A DNA stretch of 64,000 nucleotides, from assembly GCA_022457155.1 (NCBI GenBank), contig JAJGOT010000747.1:186001-250000 (forward strand). Reading direction: 5' to 3'. The translations under genes and the position numbers were made by a program. The notes below the pieces were generated by a model, which worked only from the letters and a program-made list of their open reading frames with translations, was not told the origin of the DNA and ran no database searches. This DNA is from Cladopsammia gracilis (lineage: Eukaryota; Cnidaria; Anthozoa; Scleractinia; Dendrophylliidae). Shown here in pieces: positions 32,616 through 41,761 of the stretch; the stretch's first letter is position 1; each line of letters begins with the position of its first letter.

Positions 32616-33149
32616 GGCGAAACACGCCACAAAGGTTCCCTCTACGCCGACAACAACTAAAACCGTCCATTTCTGGTGCGAGAATGTTGCAATTTAGCCG
32701 CAGTTGCTTTAACTGAAGACGGTCGCTACACAATCGGACAAATTCAGCTTCCCTTCTAGTCAATGCATCATTTGTTATCTGACATCTCCGGTAACACCAC
32801 CTCTCGATTCTCTTTAAAATGTGCGCTAAGTATTAGAACTTCAAATGATGAACTGTCCAGCTAGCTGCCGAATATGTGCGACAGGAACGAAATAGAAGTT
32901 GTTGCGAAAACGAGACTATATTTTCCATTCCTCCTGGTTTGGACGCCGTTTGGCGCAAATAAATTTATTCTGGTGCGAAATCAATAGTGTGCATAAATTT
33001 AATACAATGGAAATTGATCCACGTAATACTAGCGATGACATGATTACTGGGACATGATAACTTTCGGTTGCACGACATATTTAATGAGATTAAATCACCT
33101 TCGGTGACCACAAAGATTAAATCTCCCCATGAAACCGTACTTACAGTAA
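32616..33149. other. No supported gene
   Basis: Spacer between the palindrome and the first PLE fragment. No terminal repeats or coding signal recognised. Confidence 0.4.
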
Positions 33150-33620
33150 AAACTTTATGCGTTCTTTCATGATATTGTCTATAAGCATTTCAATCAGTTG
33201 GATCATAATGGTTTGAATGATGTTAGAATTCAGCTAATTGATAAATGTACGGTGGAACAACATCTTAGGGAGCGAGAGGCCCAGTGGGCTTACCGGCTTC
33301 GGTCTATTTACCCGGAGGGTTTGAATAGTGACGACTTCTTTTGTAGTAGGAACCCAAGAAGGGATGTATTTTAGAATTATTTCCGCTATATTGTTGTAAC
33401 GCGCGCGCTTGATAGTGCGCGTGCAGATTTAACTGTATTGTAACATTAGCGTCTCGCATCATCTAACGCGTATTTAGTAACGGTTTTAACCGCTGTAAAT
33501 CAGTTGCCCTGATGAAGTCTTTTGTAATAAAGACGAAATATCGGCAAAGTCGGATTTTCCAGTTTGTGATTGTTTTATAAGTTTGTCTGGATTTAATATC
33601 ACGACAAGGATATTTTTGAT
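33150..33620 (+). mobile_element. PLE fragment A (3' end, + strand)
   Basis: It encodes the end of a GIY-YIG endonuclease (…DHNGLNDVRIQLIDKC… to SRNPRRDVF, stop at 33372) followed by a terminal sequence with a hammerhead motif. 5'-truncated. It is a close inverted copy of 35935-36400. Confidence 0.85.
33504..33547 (+). ncRNA. Hammerhead ribozyme in PLE fragment A
   Basis: Core CTGATGA, stem II GTCTTT/AAAGAC, then GAAA. Stem I pairs TTGCC with GGCAA. Stem III is reduced to the palindrome ATAT followed by C, the predicted cleavage site. Minimal type I hammerheads of this form are established in Penelope-like elements and are thought to act as dimers. Confidence 0.8.
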
Positions 33621-33643
33621 GAATTATATATATATATAACACA

Positions 33644-33735
33644 AATGTGGTAACACATCGGCGCTAGAAAGCCGGGGACGCGGGTTCGAATCCCGATCAG
33701 GACAATTTTTAAGGTTTTCACTTTGTGTTTATTTA
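33644..33735 (+). repeat. Truncated tRNA-derived SINE copy
   Basis: It lacks the first ~14 nt of the tRNA-like head but is otherwise nearly identical to 33889-33990, including the tail AATTTTTAAGGTTTTCACTT. Confidence 0.75.
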
Positions 33736-33888
33736 TTCTTTATTTGACTGGTTTAAGTTTATTTGTCTTATTTATATTCGTCAAAAAGGCTTTTAGGCCT
33801 TCCAGTCAGCTCCTTTGAAAACACTGAAAATTGTTTGGGAGGCCCGTGAGCCATAAAGCCTTTAGTTCGGCTGCGTTATTGCGTGGTC

Positions 33889-33990
33889 GTCCTGGTGGTG
33901 TAGTGGTAACACATCGGCGCTAGAAAGCCGGGGACGAGGGTTCGAATCCCGATCAGGACAATTTTTAAGGTTTTCACTTTGTGTTTATAT
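33889..33990 (+). mobile_element. tRNA-derived SINE
   Basis: The first 72 nt fold as a tRNA: acceptor GTCCTGG/TCAGGAC, box A TGGTGTAGTGG, box B GGTTCGAATCC. The anticodon arm TCGGC/GCCGG closes an 8-nt loop (GCTAGAAA), one too long for a normal tRNA, and a short non-tRNA tail follows that is shared with the copy at 33644. Pol III-type retroposon rather than a functional tRNA gene. Confidence 0.7.
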
Positions 33991-34043
33991 ATATATATAT
34001 ATATATATACTCTAACACAAGAGAAAACACTTTTTTCTTAAAA

Positions 34044-34084
34044 CACCTATATTTCGGCAGCGTACAGCTGCCTTCATCAGGGTG
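34044..34084 (-). ncRNA. Hammerhead ribozyme, PLE B 3' repeat
   Basis: On the minus strand: CTGATGA, stem II GGCAGC/GCTGCC, GAAA, then palindromic ATAT and A at the cleavage position. Stem I pairs CACC with GGTG. Confidence 0.78.
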
Positions 34085-34206
34085 AATGGCTGACAAGGCG
34101 TTACACGCGATAAAAACCGTTACAACCGTTATATGTGCGCGCTAATCAAAAAAAATTTTTAAACTGCGCGCGCTACAACAGCTAAATACAAATGCTGGTA
34201 AAACTG

Positions 34207-35454
34207 CTATTTTTGCGCGCGAAGTCCCCGATTTTGGCTATAAAAAAAATCGCTCTCATTCAGACCGTGGGGTCTGAGTGTCTTCAGTTTGTAAGCCCAT
34301 TGACCCTCCTTATCTGTCAGATTTTCCGTTCTGTCCACTCTGTCTATTAACTGAACTGACATATCCTCCAGACCCCCATGACCCGCACTAAAAAAATGCC
34401 TGTATAAGATCTCATCGTCTAGCCTCTCTTCGGGCGTCATTCTACCATGCAAATTCAGTCGACTACGGTGGTTGTTAAATCTGAGTCGAAATTTGGTCGA
34501 AGTCGAACCCACATATTGCTTGCCACATGTTTTACAAGTAAGCAGATAAACCACATTCGTGCTATTACAGTTCAAACTGTAATTTATGGTGTATGACTTG
34601 CCCGTGTTCGTACTCTCGAAAGTGTCCCCCATCTTGAGAAGCTTGTCCTTCCTACATATCCTGCAGTTCTTCGAGGCACATTGCTTGTTCCCGCTATCCC
34701 TGATTGTAATTTCCTGTTTAACTTTAGCGTGCACTAAATAGTCTTTAAGACTCTTGGGCCGACGAAAAGCCACCATCGGCTGTTCATTGATTGCTTTCTT
34801 GCATCTCTCTGACGCATGTAGCACGGGGTGCAGATCTCTCAGGATTTTTCCAATGTTTGGAAGACCGGGATGATACGTTACGACGAACGGAATCCTTTCA
34901 TTTTTCCTGCTTGTTTCTCTTGGCGTTAAAGCCTCGTCCCTTGTTATTCTTTTCGCTTTGTTTATCTGTCTCATAACAAACGATTTCTCATATCCTCTAG
35001 CCACTAAAAACTCGGTCAATCTCTTGGCTCTGTCGTCAAAAAATTCTTCTAAAGAACAAATACGACGTAGTCTCAATGCTTGGGCATACGGAATCCCCTC
35101 TTTACATCCTCTCGGGTGACAAGATCTTGAGTCCAGATACTGGTGTTTGTCAGTGGGTTTAACGTATAAGTCGGTTTCTAGCTTCCCATTTCTATTCAAG
35201 ACTGTAACATCTAAGAAGTCAACTTGCTCTCTAGAGTAGTTCCACGTGAATTTTATAGTGTCGTGTGAATTATTAATAAAGTTCAAAAATCTTTCCAATT
35301 CTTCCTCTCCTGCTGTCCATATCATAAAGATATCGTCAATATACCTAAACCAAGTGTGAGGTTTCTTTTCGTATCCATCTATGAGTGTTCTTTCTAGCTC
35401 ATCCATAAAAAGGTTGGCGTATGTCGCGCGCAAAAATAGCAGTTTTACCAGCAT
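34207..35454 (-). CDS. PLE reverse transcriptase / GIY-YIG endonuclease, partial
   Basis: The first ~10 codons come from the inverted terminal repeat. Genuine homology starts at ATYANLFMDELE, inside the RT domain. It keeps the catalytic YIDDIF (~residue 39), the FLDV and YVKPTDKHQYL motifs of Penelope RTs, a linker with PFVVTYHPGLPNIG, a cysteine cluster (CASKNCRIC) and a full GIY-YIG domain in which the GIY pair reads VVYLLTC...KQYVGST and R, N and E residues follow in FRLRFNNHRSRL and DKEGQW. 5' truncation removes the first half of the RT, so the product cannot be a working enzyme. Confidence 0.85.
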   Translation of the reverse strand: MLVKLLFLRATYANLFMDELERTLIDGYEKKPHTWFRYIDDIFMIWTAGEEELERFLNFINNSHDTIKFTWNYSREQVDFLDVTVLNRNGKLETDLYVKPTDKHQYLDSRSCHPRGCKEGIPYAQALRLRRICSLEEFFDDRAKRLTEFLVARGYEKSFVMRQINKAKRITRDEALTPRETSRKNERIPFVVTYHPGLPNIGKILRDLHPVLHASERCKKAINEQPMVAFRRPKSLKDYLVHAKVKQEITIRDSGNKQCASKNCRICRKDKLLKMGDTFESTNTGKSYTINYSLNCNSTNVVYLLTCKTCGKQYVGSTSTKFRLRFNNHRSRLNLHGRMTPEERLDDEILYRHFFSAGHGGLEDMSVQLIDRVDRTENLTDKEGQWAYKLKTLRPHGLNESDFFYSQNRGLRAQK

Positions 35455-35562
35455 TTGTATTTAGCTGTTGTAGCGCGCGCAGTTTAAAAAAAATTTTTTG
35501 ATTAGCGCGCACATATAACGGTTGTAACGGTTTTTATCGCGTGTAACGCCTTGTCAGCCATT

Positions 35563-35603
35563 CACCCTGATGAAGGCAGCTGTACGCTGCCGAAATATAG
35601 GTG
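35563..35603 (+). ncRNA. Hammerhead ribozyme, PLE B inverted repeat
   Basis: Same core and stems as 34044-34084 but on the plus strand. Confidence 0.78.
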
Positions 35604-35631
35604 TTTTAAGAAAAAAGTGTTTTCTCTTGTG

Positions 35632-35872
35632 TTAGAGTATAATTCACCAAGAAATTTCCAATCATGGAACTTTTTTACATGCTTGTGCTAAGGTTATATA
35701 TATATATAACTTAGCACAAGCATGTAAAAAAGTTCCATGATTGGAAATTTCTCGGTAAATTATACTCTAACACAAGAGAAAACACTTTTTTCTTAATTCA
35801 CCCTGATGAAGGCAGCTGTACGCTGCCGAAATATAGGTGTTTTAAGAAAAAAGTGTTTTCTCTTGTGTTAGA

Positions 35873-35880
<8 letters not shown>
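35632..35880. repeat. Palindrome with a third copy of the PLE B end
   Basis: Sequence around 35632-35700 is mirrored at 35703-35775 about an (AT)n centre. It is followed by another partial terminal sequence and a (TA)n microsatellite (35877-35928). A local inverted duplication of the PLE B terminus. Confidence 0.7.
35799..35839 (+). ncRNA. Hammerhead ribozyme, duplicated PLE B end
   Basis: An exact repeat of the 35563-35603 core, with different sequence upstream of stem I. Confidence 0.75.
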
Positions 35881-35932
<52 letters not shown>

Positions 35933-36011
35933 AAATTCATCAAAAATATCCTTGTCGTGATATTAAATCCAGACAAACTTATAAAACAATCACAAACTGG
36001 AAAATCCGACT

Positions 36012-36055
36012 TTGCCGATATTTCGTCTTTATTACAAAAGACTTCATCAGGGCAA
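36012..36055 (-). ncRNA. Hammerhead ribozyme, PLE C
   Basis: The minus-strand counterpart of 33504-33547: CTGATGA, GTCTTT/AAAGAC, GAAA, ATAT-C, with TTGCC/GGCAA stem I. Confidence 0.8.
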
Positions 36056-36184
36056 CTGATTTACAGCGGTTAAAACCGTTACTAAATACGCGTTAGATGA
36101 TGCGAGACGCTAATGTTACAATACAGTTAAATCTGCACGCGCACTATCAAGCGCGCGCGTTACAACAATATAGCGGAAATAATT

Positions 36185-39015
36185 CTAAAATACATCCCTT
36201 CTTGGGTTCCTACTACAAAAGAAGTCGTCGCTATTCAAACCCTCCGGGTAAATAGACCGAAGCCGGTAAGCCCACTGGGCCTCTCGCTCCCTAAGATGTT
36301 GTTCCATCGTACATTTATCAATGAGATTAATTCTAACATCATCCAAACCATTATGATCCAACTGATTGAAATGCTTATAGACAATATCATCCTTTGACTT
36401 AATATCAGCAGATAGCCTTCTGTGTGCATTAAGTCTAGATTTATGGTTATTAAACCTAGTTCTAAACTTATTAATGGTAGATCCTACCTACTGCAATTCA
36501 CACCTTGCGCATGATAACAAGTAAACAACGTGATCTGAATTACAGTCTAACTTAAAATTAATAACGAATTCCCTCCCAGTAACATTACTTTTAAAACCGG
36601 TGCCCTCGACCAGGAAGTCACAAACCCTACAACGTCGATCCCCGCAACCTCTACAACCCCTATCAGGTTCTAGCGTTTTAAGATCCGAGTGGACCAAAAC
36701 GTCCTTAAGGCACTTGGGCCTGCGAAACGCAACCATGGGCACCTGCCCTATGGCTCCCTGGCAACGTCTAGAGGACTGCAAAACTGGTTGAAGTCTGTGC
36801 AAAATTTTAGCAATATTGGGAAGCGCCGGATGAAAAGTAGCCACAAATGGAATCCGTTGATTAGTTACTGGCTGCTTATCCCTAAGGGTTTCTTCCCTAG
36901 GAACTCTCCTAGCCCGATCTATCTCCCCTCTAACATACTCAGCGTTATAACCCCTTTTAATTAAATACCCGCAAAGTTGATTAGCCCGTTTTTCAAATAA
37001 CGCATCCGTAGAATAAATGCGGCGTATCCTGAGTGCTTGACCAAAGGGAATACCCTTCTTACACGAGTTAGGGTGGCATGAGTTATGAAATAAATATTGG
37101 TGTTTATCTGTAGGTTTACTATACAAATCTGTAGAGATAACCCCGTTATTTAACATAACATTAACATCCAAAAAGCAAACCTGACTATCCGACCAACTAA
37201 AAGTGAATTTAATAGTATCATGAAACGTATTCATGAGTCCCATAAATTCCTTAAGACTTTCCTCCCCTTCCGTCCAAATGAAAAAAACATCGTCAATAAA
37301 TCTACGCCAAAAGACAGGTTTAACGGGCGCCTGCTGAAATAATTTGGTCTCTAATCCCCCCATGAAAATATTAGCGTACGAAGGCGCCATCTTGGTACCT
37401 ATAGCAGTACCTCTTATCTGCAAATAGTGTTTGCCATTGAATGAAAGGTTATTAGAAGTTAGAACCAACCTCGCCAGATCTACCAAATCATCTTCAGGGA
37501 CAGAAGAATTTACATTAGATTTGGTCAACGTCTCCCTTAAAATTCTTAATCCCTCCTCATGGGGAATGTGAGGATACAATCCCACCACGTCCGCTGTGAC
37601 CAATATAGTCCCTTCTGGTAATGTCCCTACCTCCCCTAGCACCTGTAAAAAGTGTTTTGTGTCCCTTAAGAAAGATGGTATCTCGGGAACCAAATGCTTG
37701 ATATTATAATCTACAAATTCTGAAATCTTCTCTGTGGATGTACCACAACCCGAAATAACAGGTCTACCCGGGCAACCCACCTTGTGTATTTTTGGTAATA
37801 GGTAAAAACGACCCGCCCTTGGGTTACTGTTGACCAAAAGATAATCGAGAGTCTTCTCATCAATGGAGCCATCTTCAAAAACCTTCCTAATTCTATCATT
37901 AACAATTTTGCAAATTTGCTGAGTAAGATCGACAGGAGTTTCCCTATATACATCATGATCCCCTAGTTGTCTAAAGGCCTCATTTATGTATCTATCCCTA
38001 TCCATAACCACCACCCCTGAACCCTTATCTGCTTCCTCAATCAAAATATCATTATACGTTCTAAGATTTTTTAAAGCCTCGCGCTCCGAGGTAGACAAGT
38101 TACTATAAGTAGCCCCCTCGTTTTTAATAGAGGACAATATCTCCTCCTCTACAGCTTGTGCATATGCCTCTATAGCTAACTCCCTACCACGTTCGGGACA
38201 CCATACTGATTTATTCCTAAACGCAGGAACATACGAAAAATCTCCCTCAACATTATCCCCTCAAAAAAGTACTCCTTAAGTCTAATACGTCTAATAAAAT
38301 CAGTAATATCCTTACGTAAGTTATACCTATCAAGATCCTTGGGCGTTGGGCAGAACTTTAAACCTTTAGATAATAATGATAATTCACTATCAGTTAGTTC
38401 ACGGCGTGATAGATTCACGACCGTATTTAGTCCCTCCGTTGTTTCTGCAACAGTACGTGTCGTCTCCCGGCCATCTAAATAAGTAGCCTCCTGAATAACT
38501 TCAGCCAAGTGATCTTCTTCATTGCCTCTGTCAAGCATGTCCTCCTCTGGTAATCGTTCTCCGACATCAGGTTCACGGCTTGAGAGATTTCCGACCATAT
38601 TTAAGCCAGATGTAGTCTCGACCACAGTCCGCGGTGTATCACGATTCTCCAACCGTACCGACGCCTGAGGTGTAAACAACACTGAGGTCATTTGTGATGT
38701 CGGAGGCAAGTTCTGGGAAGCTTCATTATCAACAACCGCTATTTCGCCGAGGCCAACACCCAGGGATCTTAACTTCCGTTTGTGTTTTTCTTTCGTCGCA
38801 GTTTCCACCCTCGTCACAATACCACGCATTTTCTCCACGTATTCCAAATACTGTTGTTCTGGTAAGCGGGCAATAATCAACCAATAATGTTTGCAAACGA
38901 TGGGAGCCGTCTTCAAGTATTTTGTCCCAGTCATTTCTAAAAGACATGGATACATGTCAAATGTTCGCAGACTTTTTCCATATGAATCCTTTGGAAATGA
39001 CATTGTTCGTCTCAC
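36185..39015 (-). pseudogene. PLE C RT / GIY-YIG gene with frameshift and stop
   Basis: The first part (39015-38176) is the N-terminal extension typical of Penelope proteins and includes LSKGLKFCPTPKDLDRYNL. A one-base shift near 38265 moves the reading to the frame open at 38137-36488, which carries RT motifs: ADKGSGVVVMDRDRY, FYLLPKIHK, PGRPVIS, ILVTADVVGLYPHI (motif A), GTKMAPSYANIFMG (motif B) and RFIDDVFFIW (catalytic IDD). A TAG at 36485-36487 replaces the tyrosine of the YVGST motif in GIY-YIG, and the rest of that domain stays open to 36185. RT and endonuclease are therefore recognisable but not expressible as one protein. Confidence 0.85.
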
Positions 39016-39025
39016 ACTCCTTTAG

Positions 39026-39086
<61 letters not shown>

Positions 39087-39089
<3 letters not shown>

Positions 39090-39431
39090 TGGATCTTTCT
39101 TCCAAAATGTTAATTAATATTCTTCAAAATATGGAAATAATATAGTCCTATGAAAGGAATTCATGTATTCCATAAATACCTTAAGTCTTTCCTCTCCCCC
39201 CAACCAAATCAAATTGTAAATGCAATATGTAGGATCTACCTTCACTAAATTTAGAATTAGGTTTAACAACCATAAGTCTAGATTGGTAAATCATAACAAG
39301 CCTGTAACAAGCTTAACGCTGATGGTAAGATTAAGGATGATAACAAGCTTAACGCTGATGGTAAGATTAAGGATGATTGTATCTATAGGCATTTTAATCA
39401 GACTGATCATCAAGGTTTAAGTAATATCAGG
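39087..39431 (+). pseudogene. PLE D, left part, interrupted by the Polinton
   Basis: A decayed fragment with QYVGSTFTKFRIRFNNHKSRL of GIY-YIG at about 39221. A 36-bp direct duplication (ACAAGCTTAACGCTGATGGT, twice near 39308 and 39344) comes with a frame change. The final codons (…TDHQGLSNIR) run straight into the Polinton and resume at 57126. Confidence 0.8.
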
Positions 39432-39796
39432 AGTAGGTATAAAAGGGGGCTTCTGGCGCACATCATTCATTTTTCGTTTAATTATCAATCATTCACATTA
39501 ATTTAACGGTTCACAACTTGCGAGTCACGAGTTTGAGAACTCACGAGTCACGAAACATCAAGCGCATTTTCGTTAAATTATCGATCATCCACATTAATTT
39601 AACGATAAAAGATATTTCACAACTCGCGAGTCACGAGTCATGAAGACTATCCTGAAGAGATACCACTCAAGCAATGCTGACGAGTTCCATGGAAGAAAAA
39701 AAATCGCCACTACCTAAAGAGACTACCACTCAAGCAATGTTAGTGAGTTGGAGTGAGGAATTTTTATATGTAAAAAAAAAATGGAATTAAAGAAAT
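39432..39796 (+). repeat. Polinton left terminal inverted repeat
   Basis: About 365 bp, nearly identical to the inverse of 56766-57125. It contains two internal copies each of CACGAGT- and ACTCAAGCAATG-type direct repeats. It ends with ATGGAATTAAAGAAAT, the upstream motif shared by left-arm genes. Confidence 0.93.
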
Positions 39797-39797
39797 A
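39781..39797 (+). promoter_or_regulatory. Shared upstream motif of left-arm and PolB genes
   Basis: TTAAAGAAATAAA precedes the genes at 39820, 40090 (copy at 40058) and 40719 (copy at 40690), each ~25-35 nt before the ATG and followed by an AT-rich TATACTA/AATAAAAAGCA stretch. Because it lies in the terminal repeat, the right-end copy also precedes PolB. It is a candidate early promoter or leader. Confidence 0.6.
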
Positions 39798-39819
39798 AAA
39801 AAGTGTGTAATAAAAAGCA

Positions 39820-40014
39820 ATGGGAAGAGGAAGGACTGGTACTGTCACTCAAAGCAAATCGAAGATTGATTATGCCAAACGTATCACACGATTTATTACA
39901 TATAATGATGGAAAAAAGAAAAATAATGAGATGATGGAAATTGATATAGAACAGGTGAAACGTTTGAATCCAAAGGATTTGGTCAAGTTTCTTGTACTGA
40001 AAGATGCTAAATGA
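39820..40014 (+). CDS. Small basic Polinton protein, 64 aa
   Basis: The first gene after the left terminal repeat. Lysine/arginine-rich with no recognised domain. The ATG follows the shared TTAAAGAAATAAA motif and the stop is followed at once by a hairpin (40025-40051), as for its two downstream neighbours, which supports it as a real gene. Function unknown; its position with replication-type genes suggests early expression. Confidence 0.6.
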   Translation: MGRGRTGTVTQSKSKIDYAKRITRFITYNDGKKKNNEMMEIDIEQVKRLNPKDLVKFLVLKDAK

Positions 40015-40024
40015 ACATATATAA

Positions 40025-40051
40025 TTTCATCTCTAAAAACTAGAGATGAAA
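40025..40051 (+). terminator. Hairpin after the 64-aa gene
   Basis: 11-bp stem TTTCATCTCTA/TAGAGATGAAA with a 5-nt loop, starting 11 nt past the stop codon. One of a set sharing the pattern TTTCA…TGAAA at gene ends. Confidence 0.6.
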
Positions 40052-40089
40052 ATGGAATTAAAGAAATAAAATATACTAAATAAAAAGCA

Positions 40090-40638
40090 ATGGAAAAGCG
40101 CTCGAAAAGCACACTCAAAGAATTGCAATTTTTAGCAAAAGAGAAGAAAATCAAGGGATATTATCTAATGCGGAAAGCAGAATTAATTGATGCGTTAGAT
40201 GCTGTTGAAAGACAAGAGCCTGTGAAATCACCAAAGCGTAAAGTTTTACAATGTTATCACGGGAGAAATAAATACAATTGTAAAGAGTGTTTAGGAGCAA
40301 GGATTTGTGAACATGGTAGACAAGAGTATACTTGTAAAGAATGTGGTGGAAATGGTATCTGTATCCATTGGAACATCAAATACTATTGTAGAGAATGTGG
40401 AGGAAATGGTATCTGTTTACATGGTAATAACAAATATTACTGCAAAGAATGCGGTGGAAAGGGAATCTGTAAACATGGCAAAAACAAACGATATTGTGTT
40501 GAATGTGGTGGAAAGGCTGTCTGTAATCATGGTAAAAAAATTGGTAAATGTAAGGAATGTAAAGAAGAGATACGACGACGGGTAGAGGAATATGCTAAAA
40601 ATGAAGAAATTGAATTGAGTGATGAAAGCGAAGATTAA
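40090..40638 (+). CDS. SAP-like plus Cys/His-repeat protein
   Basis: 182 residues. The N-terminus (~8-40, LKELQFLAKEKKIKGYYLMRK) is a short helix-turn-helix resembling SAP/Rho-N domains and matching the PolB N-terminus of the same element. Residues ~54-160 are about six repeats of 18 residues, C-x2-C-G-G-x3-I-C-x-H-G, a probable zinc-binding repeat that also turns up in protist and giant-virus proteins. The C-terminus is acidic. It may bind nucleic acid with PolB or act as a regulator. The first repeat is degenerate (CYHG) and one has HW for HG. Confidence 0.75.
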   Translation: MEKRSKSTLKELQFLAKEKKIKGYYLMRKAELIDALDAVERQEPVKSPKRKVLQCYHGRNKYNCKECLGARICEHGRQEYTCKECGGNGICIHWNIKYYCRECGGNGICLHGNNKYYCKECGGKGICKHGKNKRYCVECGGKAVCNHGKKIGKCKECKEEIRRRVEEYAKNEEIELSDESED

Positions 40639-40653
40639 AAAACTATATTATAA

Positions 40654-40680
40654 TTTCAACTCGTGAAACGCGAGTTGAAA
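40654..40680 (+). terminator. Hairpin after the Cys/His-repeat gene
   Basis: 10-bp stem TTTCAACTCG/CGAGTTGAAA with a 7-nt loop, 15 nt after the stop. Confidence 0.6.
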
Positions 40681-40718
40681 AAATTGTCTTAAAGAAATAA
40701 ATATACTATATAACAAAC

Positions 40719-41399
40719 ATGCAACTGACAAGTCTTTCAAATCTCTGCAAAGAAAATATTACTTTCCACGAAGCTGTAACATTCACGGTGAAAAACACCG
40801 ATTCAGAATATCAAAGGATTAAGATTGAAACCAATTATCCTAATAACAAGAAAGGACCGCTAGTGATTGAAACACCATTTCTCTTCAGTTTTGGAGTGAA
40901 TGAAAGAAAGGATAAAGTAACTAATGAGGTAGTCGGTTATTCCATCCCAGTTTGTTTATGGAGTAAAGAGAAAGAGCCGACAGCAGAAGAAAATGAGTTT
41001 TTTAAGTGTTTGTCATTTCTCGAGGATATTTGTTTTGAACAATTAGAAGACGTGTATGGTCCGGAAATAGCGAATAAATTAAGTCAGCTATTATATTTCA
41101 AGAAAGGTAAGAAACATGAAGCAAGTGCACCGGTATTATATGCTAAACTGATATATTCGGAAAAGTCAGATAAGATTTTATCGCTATTCAAAGCGAAAGG
41201 AAATCAAAAACCGGATCCACTCGATTATCTTAACCAATATTGTAAAGTCAAATTAGCTTTGATAATTGAAAGCATTTACATCAGTGACAGCGTCGTTTCA
41301 ATACAGATGAAAGTTCACGAAGCATATGTTAAACCGCTAAAACAGAGACAAGCGTTGTTATCAATTCAAGAAAGTGAAAGTGAAGATGAAGAAGATTAA
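40719..41399 (+). CDS. Conserved Polinton protein, possible ssDNA-binding
   Basis: 226 residues, mainly predicted beta strands with an acidic C-terminal tail (ESESEDEED), a layout typical of single-stranded-DNA-binding proteins of large DNA viruses and Polinton relatives. The match is by overall form only. It is the last of three rightward genes of the left arm and has the same upstream motif and the same type of terminal hairpin. If the call is right, it would coat displaced strands during protein-primed replication by the element's PolB. Confidence 0.55.
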   Translation: MQLTSLSNLCKENITFHEAVTFTVKNTDSEYQRIKIETNYPNNKKGPLVIETPFLFSFGVNERKDKVTNEVVGYSIPVCLWSKEKEPTAEENEFFKCLSFLEDICFEQLEDVYGPEIANKLSQLLYFKKGKKHEASAPVLYAKLIYSEKSDKILSLFKAKGNQKPDPLDYLNQYCKVKLALIIESIYISDSVVSIQMKVHEAYVKPLKQRQALLSIQESESEDEED

Positions 41400-41413
41400 A
41401 CTTAAATAAATCA

Positions 41414-41442
41414 ATTTCAAGTCGCGTTTCACGACTTGAAAT
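41414..41442 (+). terminator. Hairpin after the 226-aa gene
   Basis: 11-bp stem ATTTCAAGTCG/CGACTTGAAAT with a 7-nt loop, 14 nt past the stop. Confidence 0.6.
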
Positions 41443-41614
41443 ACGTGTTCACGTTGAAACGTTGAAACGCCGTCACGTTCAGTGAAAAAAATATCCGGTG
41501 ACGTCATCAAATAACTGGTTGAAAGCGGTTTTACACGTGAAACACTGCACGTTCACTGTACAGAAAGTCCGATTTTTGATGTTATAGCCTAATTAACATA
41601 CATGCAAATTAGCT

Positions 41615-41693
41615 ACATATTTCTTCGACGTAGTTACCACCAACCGAAAAAGTAAATAAAATTTTTTTTGGTAACTACGTCGAAGAAATATGT
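41615..41693. terminator. 25-bp-stem hairpin between convergent genes
   Basis: A perfect 25-bp inverted repeat (CATATTTCTTCGACGTAGTT and its inverse) around a 29-nt A/T-rich loop. It lies 69 nt beyond the stop of the minus-strand gene ending at 41762. It may be the terminal signal of that gene. Confidence 0.55.
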
Positions 41694-41761
41694 ATGGAAT
41701 TTCCGGTTATTCATTTTACACGAAGACTTCATAGTGTTCAGACGTTAGAAATTTCAAGCTA

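Larger units (their letters stand above)
34016..35650 (-). mobile_element. PLE B with inverted terminal repeats
   Basis: The terminal sequence at 34016-34225 (minus) reappears inverted at about 35430-35645 and brackets a 5'-truncated gene. Inverted pLTR arrangements are known for Penelope-like elements. Both copies contain a hammerhead motif. Confidence 0.85.
35935..39015 (-). mobile_element. PLE C, nearly full length
   Basis: It runs from its 3' terminal sequence (hammerhead at 36012-36055) to the first codons next to an (AT)n run at 39027-39086, keeping N-terminal, RT and endonuclease regions. Two disabling changes are visible. Its 3' end faces the inverted fragment A, so the two lie tail to tail with PLE B between them. 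Confidence 0.85.

Noticed and set aside
31415..32632. Several 60-70-codon frames with similar proteins on both strands
   Set aside because: Products of the palindrome's repeated sub-units. No domain.
33889..33960. Functional tRNA gene
   Set aside because: The anticodon loop is 8 nt, a second copy shares a non-tRNA tail, and both sit in retroelement debris.
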